A DNA stretch of 64,000 nucleotides from Polyporus tsugae (taxonomy: Eukaryota; Basidiomycota; Agaricomycetes; Polyporales; Polyporaceae), in the NCBI GenBank assembly GCA_024305745.1, contig JAHRBS010000007.1, forward strand, positions 2,666,001-2,730,000, in the 5' to 3' direction. Made by a program: the position numbers and the translations under genes. Positions 1-12,887 of the stretch are shown here, one piece after another (the first letter of the stretch is position 1; every line of letters begins with the position of its first letter). The notes beneath the pieces are model-generated. The model was given only the letters and a program-made list of their open reading frames with translations. It was not told the origin of the DNA and did not search any database.

Positions 1-1532
1 GTGGTTTGTGCGGTGGATTGGGAAGGAAAGGCAGCCGAGAGGGTTGAGATATTGGCGAGGGTGATGACTTGGCGGCGCCGACTTACTTATAAACGGACCC
101 ATATTTGGTTGGGAAGGTATGGGAAAAGGAGCTCTATAGAAGAGGAAGTCATCGATCAAATCTGAATGCGTCTCAGCCGCGGGGTCACATTCGGATGACG
201 AGGGTTTTTTTGGATGCCGCGATGACGCGTTCTGACGCGTCGCTCCCCGACCGGTTTCGTTGACGAATATCCGGAACCTCCGATCGGTATTCTGACGATT
301 ATGTTTCCACGGAGAGAGAGGGTTAGGCACGCCTGTTAGTCAGGGTTCGGGGCTGCAGGTGGGTGAACATCTCCGACTCTCCACTGCCTCGCCCAAGGGA
401 CGTATCCTTTTTTGGTGATTTGTCAGCTACGTAGGCGGACCTTCAATTGTCCCGGGCTGCTTGAACTTCGAATCCATGTCTGCCAGCGGAGGCACCTGCA
501 CATACGCATCGCCGCACAAGTGTCGGACGTTGCTCTTACTTCAAAATCAATTACCGGATCGGAGATGGTATACATATCTCTCATTTTTGTCTAGTAGGCA
601 CGGCACTGCAGGGTTGACACGAAGCTCGCAGATCCCTCGAGGAACCTGTCATAATGAGTGAGTACTAGTGAGTACTAGACTATATTGTACTACCATTGAG
701 GGCACTAAGGTTTTCTAACGTACCGCAAGTGGTGCTCACCGTCAGGCTGACTCGGATGCTCGTTCAAGTTGGCGCATAGTTGGACACATCATGCGCTAAG
801 GCCCCGGCCATCTTCCGCCCTGTCCCCACAGCCTTTCGTAGGGTGACTAAGGGACGGAACATTCTCTCGCTCGGCGCCGTGCGCCGTGTCCCCACGGTCT
901 ATCTGTCCGGGGAGGTGTGGCAAATCGCCGGTGGCAGCAGTCAGTTTGTTGCGCGTTCGGGGAAGATGGTACGACCGAGGAGAGTGTACGACAGGAAGGC
1001 GTTTTGACCATTACCCACATCGTAAGCCCCGAGCTCTGTTTTTCACTGGCCACTATCCATATCGTATCTAGCAATGGACTAACCACAAGATCAACAGCCG
1101 CGTTTCGCTCGCATTTCGTGGAAGCGCCGCGGATGGCACTACGAATTCTCAATCTGCCAATCAGTTGGGATTCGATCCCATCTTCTGCATTGACATCGGA
1201 TACATTCCGACCGGCTTCGTACGCTCCCCATAGTTCAAAGTCCGATCATCCCGCGCTGGCTTTCCGCAATCATTGTCCAATGGCGCAGCGGCTCTGTTGA
1301 TCCGTAAGTCCTTGTCTACGGCCTGAGATATGACCGAAACATCCCAAACTCACTCGTGTTGACGCTAAACGACCACAACGCCGTCGCTCACCTATGATAT
1401 CATCAAAAGTCGCTGGCATTCTGTTCACGCTGTCATCCCTGTGGGTGCGACGCGCCTTTCATTCCCGTTCGTTGTTCCCCGTTATAAGGACCGTATGAGC
1501 AGGTCTCCATCCCGGCCGTTTTCTCTCTCTCC
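1..1532. other. Intergenic, no gene recognised
   Basis: No open frame here has recognisable protein similarity or plausible exon structure. Short frames at 780-1300 overlap on both strands and look like chance. The last 60 bases before 1533 are pyrimidine-rich, as expected for the leader of the gene that starts there. Confidence 0.5.
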
Positions 1533-3222
1533 ATGGCTATGATCAGCGCCGCTCTGGAAGATTGGTAGGTGCTCAGACTTTGATCTGTTTATAACTTCCA
1601 ACGCCCATCTATTCAGGGTCTGGTCCTTTCGAGAAAATAACTACTTATCCGCAGCTGCATTCGGTACGTCTGGTCCCGTACTGCTCTCATACAACCCCTT
1701 TCATACCCTTCGATAGCTCTTTTATACTATGACTATGCCTTGACGTTCACAGATCAAGTGAATCATTTCTGGAAGTCGGCCACCCTTTCGTTATTCTCAA
1801 CCCTCTTCGTCTTCAACCGCTACCTTGGTCTGATTGGAACAATCCCTGTCATTGTTGAGTATTTCGTCGACCTGCCCGAGACTGTGAGTAATCCTTCTTA
1901 TCTATATTGAAGCCCAACCTGACTTCATATATATGCCTTCGTAGTGGTACGATAACTTCGGTACAACAAGGCTACGCCACTATACTCAACACATTTATCC
2001 ATCTCTCTATCAAGCTGCCGTCTGCTACAGATATATCATCAAGCCTTCTCAGTAGTGATACAAGGTGTTATAGCGAGTGGATTCTGTGTCCTGTCACGAT
2101 ACAGTTGGTTTGACCCAGCTCCTACTAGGTATGTTATTGCTTCGCACGTACGCGTTGTACGAACGGAGTAAGGCCGTTCTCACGCTCCTCGTCATCACGT
2201 TCATCGGTGGCATCGCTGCCTGCTTGGTAAGGACCATTTTGCCTGTCTGAAGCATATCGTTTTGAAATGTTCGCATTTTCAGGCGTCAATGTTAACCGTC
2301 AACAGCCATAGTACGGAGCGAGCTACTGGTACTGTATTTGGGCAGGATCCTCCAAACCAGTGCGACCTGTCTTTGACTACCACCCAGTGAGTATTTCTAT
2401 CCCCTCCTGGGCAGTCCTTCGTCTGACTAGGATACAGAGGCATTCGTCAGTCAGATTACAGACTTGCAACGAAGAACAAAGTCTGATGCTACTCCGTCGC
2501 AGATTTCTCCATCGGATGGGGTGCAATGCTCTGGTTTGACATCACCGTATTCGTGTTAACTCTAATTCGGGCGTTGCGAACGCACCGATGGCTGTCGGGT
2601 GGCATATTGGAAGTCTTATTTCGAGATTGTACGTAGAACCCGTCGCCGACTCCCCTCGCTATGGAATGTTCATTGCAGCCTCTAGGTACAATATACTTCG
2701 GGTGAGTTGACCATCATCGTGAGAGCATCATCCCGAACCTGATAGTGTGGGATGATAGCATCATGGTTGTTTTGAATGTATCGAATATCGTCGCGTTCTT
2801 GGTGAGTTCAACCACCTTGTACAGTGATCTGTGCACTTACGACCAATCAAACCCTAGGCGACACCGGTGTGTGACACGTCGTAATACGCCAAACAGTGAA
2901 CATTGTCTCACAAAGTCATAGGTGGGTTCGAAGAAGGGGATAGAAACAACGCTAGTCAACGTGTGAGTGTGCATCCTCTTCTCTAGGTAATCTGCCTTTA
3001 ACAAATCTCCTTAGGATATCCACAACCCTCGCCTCACGCCTCTTCCTTAATCTCCGCGATCTCGGATCACCACGCTCACATTATCGTGGAGACGAGGAAA
3101 GCAGTGACACACAGCGTTGGGATTCAAACAATGGTGTCCCGATCGTCTCGCGCTTGGTATTCGCTATTCAAACCGGCTGGACTGACTCTGATGTCATCAA
3201 CTCACGGAGTGTCAATGACTAG
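1533..3222 (+). CDS. DUF6533 multi-pass membrane protein, copy 1
   Basis: Function is unknown; DUF6533 names the N-terminal region of a family expanded in mushrooms. The ATG at 1533 opens a short exon (MAMISAALEDW). Exon 3 (1717-1883) carries the signature LLYYDYALTF and NRYLGLIGTIPVIVEYF. Later exons give CRLLQIYHQ, then LRTYALYERSK (exon 2129-2226), a Cys-containing loop, WGAMLWFDITVFVLTLIRAL, GTIYFG and ISTTLASRLFLNLRD, ending at TAG 3220-3222. The hydrophobic pattern suggests about seven helices with a hydrophilic C-tail. The first exons read 1533-1564, 1617-1663, 1717-1883, 1945-1946, 2015-2076, 2129-2226, 2283-2386 and 2438-2445; the running phase stays open only if the 2-nt and 8-nt exons are included. 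A 9-nt exon follows at 2858-2866. No disabling change was seen, so I regard it as intact. Confidence 0.8.
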
Positions 3223-4464
3223 GATTCGGAAGGTTAGACCATAGACCAAGCCATGCGAGGTAGGTAAGAAGACCGCAATGTTTCTACGAGGGGCGGAATG
3301 TTCTGACCATCATTCCTCCAGGCTTGCGATATTCCAGATCCTCCCTTCCTACCCACCAAATCACTTGGCATTCGTCCTCTTGCCCCTGCGCAGACCGTCT
3401 AGCTTCGCGTCATACGGCAAATATTAAATTGTAATTTCGACGTCCGCGAGCAATGAATACTTCTTTCAAAGGACATGTCCAGAGGCGACCTCCCCCTCCT
3501 TGTTATATCCCTATTATTATTTTGATCATTGTTACCATCCATTCCCGTGGAGACCGATGTTCTAACCATCATCTGCCCAGCACGGCACCTCGAGATGCGT
3601 ACCAGGCCCCTAGGCGCGTACCAGGCAGTTTGAGTTCCATTGCGGACAGAGGTGAGATTCAAACTCAACTTGAGCCATTCCGTCAACCAACCGCGTTACC
3701 AAGCACAGGCTCTAAGGCGAAACGGGAATGTAGAGTGACTATTCTCTCTCATCCATGTGATGACGAGATCTAGTGGCCGACTCACCCCATGCGCCCAAAC
3801 GCAGAGAAGATACTCCCTCAACGAGACGAAGAATTTTGGTGAGTTGATATATGCACTGAAGCTCCGAAGCAGGAAGAAGCTGAGATTGTTACGGCACTAA
3901 TATCTTCCAGAGCGTCCAAGTCTGGAACAATGCTCTGCGCGGCATACGGGTGTCGACTTTTGAGTTTTCTCCCCCCCTACATCTTCTGTCAACTAGGCAT
4001 GGAAGCATACTCATGCCACATGCCCCTGGTCTTGATAAGCCTGTATGTCACTTTCTGGTACAGATGTGCTTGGCACCTGCACTGCGTCGCGGTGAGTTGT
4101 TCAAGGTAAGTACTCATACCCCACCTGTGAACGACTGAGTTGATTTTTAGTCAAGTAAGTCGATTGGCATGCCCATGCTCGATGCGGAGTCCCGGGAGGC
4201 AACTGTACGTCCGACTTACGTCTGAGTTAATGTCCGTTACCGCACACCTAGGATGCTGCGGGAGACACAGTACTTGTTTTGCACCCCCTAAGGCGCTGTC
4301 AAAGTAGCTCGATCTGCGCGGATGATCAGCCCTGCTACCACGTTCGTTGAGCCTTTCCCACACCTCGGTCGAGAGGATATAGATCGCGGGTCGTGGGTAT
4401 CAACCTGCCAGTCTCTCCCCCCCACCCGTCCTCCTCAAGGGCAAGGGCAAGGATTAGCTTCTGC
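3223..4464. other. Intergenic between DUF6533 copies 1 and 2
   Basis: Open frames of 60-106 codons are present on both strands, including one at 3453-3773, but none has a recognisable domain or splice pattern. No DUF6533 remnant was detected. Confidence 0.4.
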
Positions 4465-6166
4465 ATGTCTCGCTTTACGGAAGCGGTCCAGGCGACTGCG
4501 GAGTATTGGTACGTCTTCTCAGTCAACTTGTGTCGTTCCTCAGTGTAACCTAACGGAATGCTGTCTTCAGGGCTTGGTCAATTCGAATGAATAATTACTT
4601 CTCGGCGGTGGGGTATGGTGAGCTATAAGTACATATCTTTCAAGCCATTGCGTGCTGACTGTCTCTCAGCAATCTTGTTCTACGACTACACTTTGACCTT
4701 CTCGACGGAGATCGAGTGCTTCTGGAAGTCGGCCAACGTGTCTTTATTCTCCGCTTTATTCATGTTCAACCGCTACTACGGCCTTCTGGGACCCATCCCC
4801 ACAATCTTCGAGTACTTCGCCGGCCCTTCTGAGAATGTGAGTGCCACGCACCGCCTCCAACATAACCACACTGACAAGGCGAGACCATAGAGGTAGTCAT
4901 GATATTCTGTGTTGTAACGACTTCTCGCTCAGTAACTCATATTTGAATCATCTAGCTGTCGTAAATTGCAAACCTACCACCAAGCGTTCGCTATAGCCGG
5001 CCAAGCAATAATCGCGAGTAGGTGTCTATAGTGAGATCACTCCCGCGCAAGGATTGCTGCTGACACATCAGTAGTTATGCTAGTACTCCGCACATACGCC
5101 CTGTACGAGCGGAGCAGACGGATCCTGGCGTTGCTCATCGTGACACATGTGGGCGGTGCTCTGGCTGCATTGGTACGTGCTGACCGTGTATAGTTCGATT
5201 ACCTGGCTACGATCCCATTGACGATTAGATCATGATGATCACTATGGAGAATCCAAGTGAAACCGCGATCCCACTACCTTTCACTTTCACGGGCTGCAAT
5301 CTTTCCCTCACCAATGCTCAGTGAGTTACGTGTCCGTAACGTGGTTGCATCTGGCATACTGACCATGTTTGGCACAGGGGAATCCGTACGTCATATCGTC
5401 ACGCCTCCGCTTGTAGCGAAAGCTAAGCACGGCCTTTCGAAGATATCGCTATCGCGTGGTTCGCGATGCTGTGGTTCGACACCACTATTTTCATGTTGAC
5501 GTTAGTGCGGGCATTCCAGATGCACCGTCGCGTGCCGGGCGGCATACTCGAGACGCTATTCCGAGACGGTTCGTAGTGCCATTTACGTGTGCACCTGTCG
5601 ACCATATTCATTGCGTTCATATATCCTGTCCAGGGAGTATTTATTACGGGTGAGTCTTATGGGCCACCTTTGATCTGTTCGTCGCAATTTATGCACCGTT
5701 AGAATCATGGTCGCGTCTACCGTAGCAAATATAATCACCCTCCTCGTGACACCAGTACGTCATCTCCAGGGGTTTGTTCCATAAGCATTTAGCAACTCCA
5801 AATCGCGGACAGTCTGGTTCAAACCTCAAGGGCATGGAGACGACGCTCACCAACGTGTTTGTACCCCAGTGACTTCCATAGGCTGAACTGATGACCTCTA
5901 GGTGTACTTGCAGACTATCAACTACGCTTACCTCGCGGCTCATTCTGAACCTTCGGGACCCACGACTTCAGACTGCACGATATATCGGTGAAGGCATAGG
6001 CACGACCACGCAAGTCTGGACCTCGACCGCCGCGCAGTCTGTCGTTTCCCGCGTAGTCTTCGGCAGAGACCAGATAAAAGCTTTGGAGACCTTCGAATTA
6101 GGTTCTGCAGCAACGGGCTCTGCAACGGAGGCGGAGACTGCATGGACAAGCACCCGGGTTATGTAA
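4465..6166 (+). CDS. DUF6533 multi-pass membrane protein, copy 2
   Basis: Starts at ATG 4465 (MSRFTEAVQATAEYW), spliced to WSIRMNNYFSAVG and then to the signature exon with ILFYDYTLTFSTEIECFW and NRYYGLLGPIPTIFEYF. It continues with CRKLQTYHQAFAIAGQ, LRTYALYERSRRILALL, a loop ending in CNLSLTNAQ, WFAMLWFDTTIFMLTLVRAF, IMVASTVANIITLLVTP and LSTTLTSRLILNLRDP, and stops at 6166 after a Thr/Ala/Glu-rich tail. The 2-nt exon is AG at 4891-4892 and the 8-nt exon is at 5378-5385. The segment that is a separate 9-nt exon in the other copies is continuous with the preceding exon here, so that intron is missing. It lies tail to tail with the aldo/keto reductase, 114 bp apart. Copies 1 and 2 are about 1.2 kb apart on the same strand, which suggests tandem duplication. 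Confidence 0.8.
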
Positions 6167-6280
6167 ATCTCTGGCTCCGATGCGGGCATCTCCTACCACG
6201 CAGATGTTATTACTATACACAGATAGTTCCGGACGTTGCCGCCACAATTCTTGCACTGCAACAGAATGCCGGAAGCCGTC

Positions 6281-7935
6281 TCATGCCCAGAGATGCAAGT
6301 GTTTCGCGACGGGGCCGCCTACATATCGGCCGCCTTTGACCTCGTGCCTCGAGAGAATGTCCGCGATCGCGTCCAGCTCCTTTTGGGTGAGCTCGACGTT
6401 GCAGCCGAGGACGTTTTCCACGACCCGCTTCGGGTTGCTGCGGATATGCGGCGAGCCGGTCAGCTATTTCATGACAGCGACGATTATGGAGAGCAGACAC
6501 GCACGAGGATCCCGGCAGAGGAATGACGTGCGGGCCGCGGGATGCGACCCAAGCAAGCGCGAGTTGGGGGAGGGAGATCTGCTTCTTGGCGGCAACAACT
6601 TTAATCTCCTCGAGGATAGCGTAATTGTGCCTCATGGTCTGCGGCGGGCAATCAGGGAAGCATGTCTAGGAAGTTGAACAGAGGATGACATCAGACCTCC
6701 TGCTGGAACCGATCGAAGGTTCGACGGAAGTCCTTCTCCGCGAGGTCGTTGGGGGGTGTTGATGAAACCCGTCAACAACCCTCTACCCAGCGGCCTGACA
6801 GATGTCGGCGGCGTCGGTCAGCGTGGGTCGATTCATGCGAGGGGTACCTGGTCCTACGAGTATGCGATGACAGGGATGCCAAGCTCTTCAGAAGTCGCGA
6901 TCACTGTAGTATTAAGTGCTAACGTCCAGACCACGGATCGTACAACCAGCTTATACTATAGTACTCACCCTTCCTAGTTTCCTCTTCGTAAGACCACAGG
7001 CTGACCTCGATCTCGACAGCGGCAATCGGATGAATCTGCAAACCCATTTAGCTAGGTCTATCGCAGCCTGCGTCCATTGCACAACAGACGCACCTCATTC
7101 GCCTTACGGAGCGTCTCAGCACGACACTCGGACATGCCGAGGTGGTCGCACTTGCCCTCGTTCTTTAGCTGGACAAGGGTCTGTACCATCTCTTCAAGAT
7201 GCACCTTCGGGTCGACCCGCGCCATTTCGAAAAGGTCGACCTTCTTGGTCCCGCGAAGGACGGCGATGACAGTGTCCAGGCTGCGGCGCAGATCCTCCTG
7301 TCTGCATACACCCATCTTCTGAACCCGTCTTGCATCATACAAGCAATAGAAACACCCACGAGCCGTCGATCATGATCGTGCCCGGTTTTGTTGCACCCTA
7401 TAGAAGGGGGGTTCGTAAGCGTGATCAATCGATCTTGACTTGTCTGGAGCATACTTACCTTGACAGAAAGGAAAGTCTTGTCCACGTAATCCGGGTTCTT
7501 CTCAAAGAACCGGGCAAGCACCTCGAGGTTACCAGTACCAAAGCCTGGGCCGTAGAACTCGGCTGAGACGTGCATCAGTAAACGTCGGATAAGACCTAGA
7601 AGGAACTAAAGGCAGAACTGACCGCTGTTCAAAAACATCTTGACTCCAGCCGGCATCAAGTCGATGCCGGCCTTAATTGCCGCGAAAACGGCCTTGTCAT
7701 CCAACAAAGAGTCTGGTGTGTGGCCGCTGCAGCAGTTCTTTATTCATTGCCCATACTGTGCGCGGGATGCATGGCAAAGGCCTACACCGCCGTCATCAGG
7801 CCGTTCTGTCATACGTACACCTATAGTCAGGAGGCTTGGCTCATGGAACAGAACAAGATAAGGATTACTCACCGCGACCTTTCCAACTGTGATGTTAGAG
7901 GCGGTGCCGCCGAGTTTGACAGTCTTGACGGTCAT
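6281..7935 (-). CDS. Aldo/keto reductase (AKR13-like), frame disrupted
   Basis: NADPH-dependent aldo/keto reductase, closest by recall to fungal pyridoxal reductase-like AKR13 proteins. From the N-terminus (ATG 7933-7935) the exons give GGTASNITVGKVA, AIKAGIDLMPAGVKMFLNSG, AEFYGPGFGTGNLEVLARFF, LRGTKKVDLFEMARVDPKV, DHLGMSECRAETLRKA, IHPIAAVEIEVSLWSYEEE, LGIPVIAYSPLGRGLLTG, DLAEKDFRRTFDRFQQE, WVASRGPHVIPLPGSS and NPKRVVENVLG, ending with TGA at 6281-6283. The Tyr of EFYG, the Lys of GTKKVD and the GSS/NPKR cofactor-binding stretch are present. A run of six G on the plus strand (6751-6756) puts GFINTP and DLAEKDF in different frames; one base fewer would restore the frame. The segment after GKVA (family HGLMMMTW) is hard to splice and may be degraded. 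It is either a decaying gene or carries a sequencing error. Confidence 0.75.
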
Positions 7936-8989
7936 ATCTGGGTTGCTGGGAGTATGAGTATATGGGGAGGATACTGTGCAAAGTCTCCCGCCGCAAGTTA
8001 GCCAAACTTTATCTCCAGTCGGCTTTGTTCCAGACGTCACGGACTGGGGGCTCGCTCTGGGCAGAGGGTTCCATACCGTCCGGTTTTATGCGAGCGGAAC
8101 CGGACAAAAGTGGAGCGGTTTTCGTTCCGTACGCGGATTGTGTTCATACAGTCGGACAGGAGTGGGTCGCCTGCCGTTCTCCCACGTACTTCACGGCAGC
8201 TCACGGCTACATGCTACATACATACCGTACTGTACGAATCGATCAGCTCGTGCCAATAGACAGGTCCCAGCCTGTAGGGATGGACACAGGTCTAGCTGTG
8301 AGGGGGATGGCATATGCATCTCGCCAATCCAGCCAGCCCGCTGTTCAGCAGCTGCTGAACTTTCCGTGCGCTTTTTAGTCAAGTGTCATGGGAGATGAAG
8401 ACGCCGACTTACTCTGGTTTTGTCCAGATCTAGAGAAACGTTCGCCGCTCTCCCAGGCTGTCACATACGAGCAACAGTAGGCGAATATTCGCCGGGAGCT
8501 TGCGACCTTTGGGAGTTTGGGTAGAATAGGATAATGGCCATGGTGTGTTGAGCCCCAACGCCAGGGTCGAGTTGAACTAGCTATGATGGAGTCTGAACCT
8601 CAAAACATGGTGCAAGCCGGCCCGTGTGGCTCTCGTTCATCGGATTTCCGATGGCGGATAGCGAGGAAGGGGAGCGCTATGTTTATTGCGCAGTGGAAGC
8701 GTCTCCGGGAGCGGTGCTAGGCAGGGTACGTAGGGGTTGACAAAGGCGGAGGCGGTGGCTTTCGCAGTGCGCATACAGGAAGGACAACCGCTCGGCGCTG
8801 CGGGAGGCGCGATCTGGCCCGGCGTCTCTTGGTCCCGATCGGGCGAGCTCTCGCGTGGCCAGCCAATCAGCGCACGGGAATGCAAGGGGCACTCACTGGT
8901 CCCGACAAGTCCACTTGCTCGGCCTTTTCAGCCTTCCCCTCTTCTCGCTTGCATTTTCTCCTTCTCTCTGTGATACCCCGTTCTTTAAG
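7936..8989. other. Shared upstream region of reductase and syntaxin
   Basis: About 1 kb separates the start of the minus-strand reductase from that of the plus-strand syntaxin. Overlapping frames at 7962-8398 and 8637-8892 have no recognisable similarity. The last 80 bases before the syntaxin start are CT-rich (ttctcgcttgcattttctcc). Confidence 0.4.
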
Positions 8990-10381
8990 ATGCAGCGAGA
9001 CAGACTAGCGGCGTACAGGGTGTGTGCCACCTCCTTGGCCTGCACTGCACGCTCTCGGCTGACGAGGTCTCCCCTGTGCCATTCGTGGGATATAGCAACA
9101 GCACCAGGCCCAAGAGCCGGCCCATGAGATGACGCCCCTCGGAGATGGGAACGGGTATGGTGCCTCTCAATCTCCGGCGGGTGGCAATGGAAGTGCAGAT
9201 ACAATGGCAAATTTCTACAATCAAGTACGTACTTCTTGCTTCTTGCATTCGCCAACCCCTTGTCCTTTTTGTATCAGCCTCGCACACAGGCATATCCTAA
9301 CGATAAGATAGGTCACCGTTGTGCAAGATAGCATCACCCAGTTCAGCAGCAACGTCTCCCGCATAGCCGACCTCCATTCTCGCACTCTCAACACCCCGGA
9401 CGAGACTGCGAGCCGCGAGAGCGCTGCCCAACTCGATAATCTGGTCGCACAAACCCGCGAGCTAAGCAGCAGCTTGAAGGAGAAAATTCAAGCCCTGTCC
9501 TCCTTCCCCGTCACCCGACCACAGGACCAAGCAATTCGCAAGAACCAGGTATGTCACCCAGTCACCGCCCTGACCCTATGCAGAATGCATCACCGACCAT
9601 TTCGTGATCCACACAGACCTCCCTTCTGCGCCAGAAGTTCGTGGAGGTGCTGCAAAACTACCAGAACGTGGAGAGAGATTACCGTCAAAGGTATCGCCAA
9701 CGCGTAGAGCGTCAGTTCGGAATCGGTGAGCACCATCCGCCTCCCCTTTCCGCGGTGGAACGTTCTGAAATATAGCGCAGTCAAACCGGACGCCACGCCT
9801 GAGGAGGTTGCAGCGGTTGTGAACGACACCGAAGGCTCTGGTGCTCAGATCTTCACACAAGCGGTATGGAGCATTCAACTTCAATGCACTAGTCGCGACC
9901 TCATAGTATGGCATTAGCTTTCGACGTCAACGCGGTATGGCGAATCGCGGATAGCATATCGCGAAGTTCAGGATCGCCATCATGACATCCAACAGATTGA
10001 GCGGACGTTGGAGGAGCTAGCGCAGTTGTTCAACGACGTGCGTTTCCCTTCAGCGAGACATGCACGGTACGCCACAGCTGAACGCTCTGTGCTCTTATAG
10101 ATATCTGTCCTTGTCGCACAACAAGATGAAGCCATTGACACCATACAGACAACAGCATATGACGTGGAGGTGAACACGCACGCTGGGTACGTGCCTGTGC
10201 CTGCATTCCCCTCTTCCATATTGAACCCTTTTTCTTCCGCAGCTTGCAGCAAACGGAGAAGGCCGTGGAGCACGCACGGTCCGCACGGCGCAAACGTTGG
10301 ATCTGCTTCGGCATCCTCATCCTCGTCATCGCCGTTCTCGCAATCGTCCTTGGTATAGTCTTTGGTACCAAGAAGCACTAA
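8990..10381 (+). CDS. SSO1-like: Plasma-membrane t-SNARE, syntaxin/SSO family
   Basis: Syntaxin-type Qa-SNARE for fusion of secretory vesicles with the plasma membrane. Eight exons (8990-9019, 9129-9224, 9312-9548, 9617-9725, 9781-9863, 9918-10037, 10101-10186, 10243-10381) total 900 nt, encoding 299 residues in one frame, which supports the model. The N-terminus is MQRDRLAAYR, followed by a helical Habc-like region (FSSNVSRIADLHSRTLN; QLDNLVAQTRELSSSLKEK), LRQKFVEVLQNYQNVERDYR, and the SNARE helix with HHDIQQIERTLEELAQLFND and VLVAQQDEAID containing the central-layer Gln. It closes with a basic stretch (ARSARRKRW), a single C-terminal membrane helix (ICFGILILVIAVLAIVLGIV) and a short tail. 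Length and order match fungal Sso1/Sso2. No defect was seen. Confidence 0.9.
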
Positions 10382-11022
10382 CACCACACCACCTACGCTA
10401 CCATCAAGTATTCGATAATTCGAGTTGATAGGGCTCCTGTCCCACCATCCGGATTGCTCTCATGCGGTTATTTCGATAATTACGACCTGGACGATCCTCA
10501 TGCGATAGACGCTTTCCTACACTGGCTGTTCTGCCACTGTTGCTCCCACCCTAGGACACTCGGAGTCATGTTTTATGTTTCTGCTTTTGAATGACAACAC
10601 GACCCACTTTCTTGTAGTATTACGTCTACTAGCGCGTATGCCATGTCTACTCAGTATACCACTTGCCGTACTACGCCTTAATACTAGCTCTTTTCTTTGA
10701 GAGACGTCGACGAATCTATCAACTCACCTGATTCACTCAGGGATTCAGTGTCTACGTCATAACGACGATCGACGGGGGGTCGCTTGTTGAGACGTACCAG
10801 GCGCGAGATCTGCATATCGTGAGCGTCAAGCGCAGGACTCCGAGAACATCCACTGTGAGTTCGATGATACCATCGACAACATCGACGTTTCGGCACAACA
10901 CTCTGTTGCGTCGCGTCAAGGGCGGCGACTGAGGCCACGGATCTTCTTGCCGAGCTCCGCTGAACGTTAGGATACATTCCGTCTTACTTCTCCTACCAGG
11001 ATCGTCGTGTGCTCAAGTTGCC
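10382..11022. other. Intergenic, syntaxin 3' region and kynureninase promoter
   Basis: A 97-codon minus-strand frame at 10684-10977 is open but has no recognisable domain, and I do not call it a gene. The remainder is presumably the 3' untranslated region of the syntaxin and the promoter of the kynureninase. Confidence 0.4.
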
Positions 11023-12838
11023 ATGAGCAATCCTGCGCCGGACAACTTCAAGCTTGCGGCCTCGGAGGACCCCTTACGCGCATTCCGCGATGAGTTCATC
11101 ATTCCAACGTTCCGCCAGATGAACGCGACCGCCGTGTCCGAGGATTCCGGTACGTAGTGGTGGCTTCCCATCTCCGTCTGCTCGCCGCGAACGCTCACGA
11201 TCGCCCGCTCGCCACACGCCACCGCCGCACTACGCGCCTTCCCCTGCGTCGGATCGTGCGTCCTATGTCCGCCCGGCCGCGTATTCTGGATCGCAGCGGA
11301 CGAGCCCTGCACGTACCTATGCGGGAACTCGCTCGGCTTGCTGCCGAAGCGCGCGAAGAAGCTCGTGCAGGAGGAGCTCGAGGTCTGGGCGACGAGGTGC
11401 GCGTCCGTTCAACGGTTCTCGCGCCTTACGCGACGTATTGTACACGAAGGCCATTGCTGAGGGTGTACGCGTCCGTAGGGCGGTGGAGGGCCACTTTGAT
11501 CACCCGCATGGCCGGAGCTGGATGTACATCGCGGACACCGTACACCCGTTCTTTGCGGAGCTCGTAGGTACGTACGCATACAGCCATGTCGCGACCGTGG
11601 ACCAGTACCCACCATTCCCATCTTTGGCCCTTCTACCCGCGAACAGGTGCGAGCGAGTCCGAGGTCGCGTGCATGGGCACGCTCACTGCGAACCTGCATC
11701 TTATGCTGAACGCGTTCTACAAGCCCACCCAGGAGCGCTACAAGATCCTCTGCGAAGGCAGGGCGTTCCCATCCGATCAGGTAGGCTCCTTCTCGCCCTT
11801 CCCGGTTCGCACAAAGTGCTCACAGACCACCCGAAGTACGCATTCGCGACCCAGGTCGCCTCGCGCGGCTTCGATCCCAAGGATGCGGTCCTCGAGCTCT
11901 ACCCGCGCCCCGGCGAGCACACCCTCCGGACCGAAGACATCCTCGCCACGATCGAGCGCGAAGGCCCGCGCATCGCGCTCGTCCTCTTCCCCGGGGTGCA
12001 GTTCTACACCGGCCAGTACTTCCCGATCCGAGCGATCACCGCGGCCGCGCGTGCCCAGGGCTGCATCTGCGGCTGGGACCTCGCGCACGCCGTCGGGAAC
12101 GTCCCGCTCGCGCTGCACGCGTGGGACGTCGACTTCGCCGTCTGGTGCACGTACAAGTACCTCAACTCCGGCCCGGGCGGCATCGGGGGCCTCTTCGTCC
12201 ACGAGCGGTGGGCGGACCTGCCGGTCACGCAGGCGGGCTGGTGGGGCCACAACCCGGCGACGCGTTTCGACATGCCCGCGCGCTTCCATGCGATCCGCGG
12301 GGCGCAGGGCTTCCAGCAGAGCAACCCGTCCGTGCTCGCAACGGTGTCGCTGCTAGGGTCCGTGCAGGTGTTCAAGGAGGCTGGGGGCATGGAGAGGCTC
12401 CGGGCGAGGTCGGAGAGGCTGACGGGGTACTTGGAGGCGTTGCTGAAGCGCAGCAGGTTCTACGCAGAACCAGAGCAAGCGCTCGAGCAGGACAAGGACG
12501 AGGTAAAGGTGACCATCATCACACCTCTAAATCCTGCGGAACGGGGCGCGCAGCTGTCGCTCGTCTTCCTTCCGACTGGACAGGGCATCATGCCGATAGT
12601 GCTGAAGGGTCTCGAGGATCGCGGTGTTGTGGGCGATTCGAGAAAACCCGACGTCATCCGGCTTGCGCCTGCGCCGCTATACAATACCTTTGAAGATGTA
12701 GAACGGGCTGTCGGAGTGCTGGAGGAGGTGCTTGCAGAGGTCGAGAAGGAAGGCGTACCGCCTGTGTTAGAGAAGATTGGACCCGTAGAAGACGGGGGTT
12801 TGGAGTCTTTGGACAAGGAAGATGTTATAGACGCATAA
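11023..12838 (+). CDS. BNA5: Kynureninase
   Basis: PLP-dependent kynureninase, cleaving kynurenine or 3-hydroxykynurenine to anthranilate or 3-hydroxyanthranilate plus alanine in the tryptophan-to-NAD route; cytosolic in fungi. Five exons (11023-11149, 11297-11396, 11479-11567, 11647-11781, 11835-12838) sum to 1455 nt, or 484 residues, the usual length. Landmarks in order are [91 protein letters not shown] with the PLP lysine at about residue 258, and [13 protein letters not shown]. The C-terminal third retains SLVFLPTG and the [17 protein letters not shown] motif. The last exon is markedly GC-rich compared with the DUF6533 genes. It is tail to tail with the formamidase-like gene, whose model ends 50 bp away. 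Confidence 0.93.
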
Positions 12839-12887
12839 CGAAGCTCGTAACTTGTAGAAGAACTGGTGATGGATGTAATTGTACTCG

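Noticed and set aside
10684..10977. 97-codon minus-strand open frame
   Set aside because: No domain, no splice logic and no clear coding bias; it lies in the promoter of kynureninase.
11586..12356. 256-codon frame inside kynureninase
   Set aside because: Ser/Arg/Pro-rich shadow frame in a GC-rich exon; the kynureninase frame explains the region.
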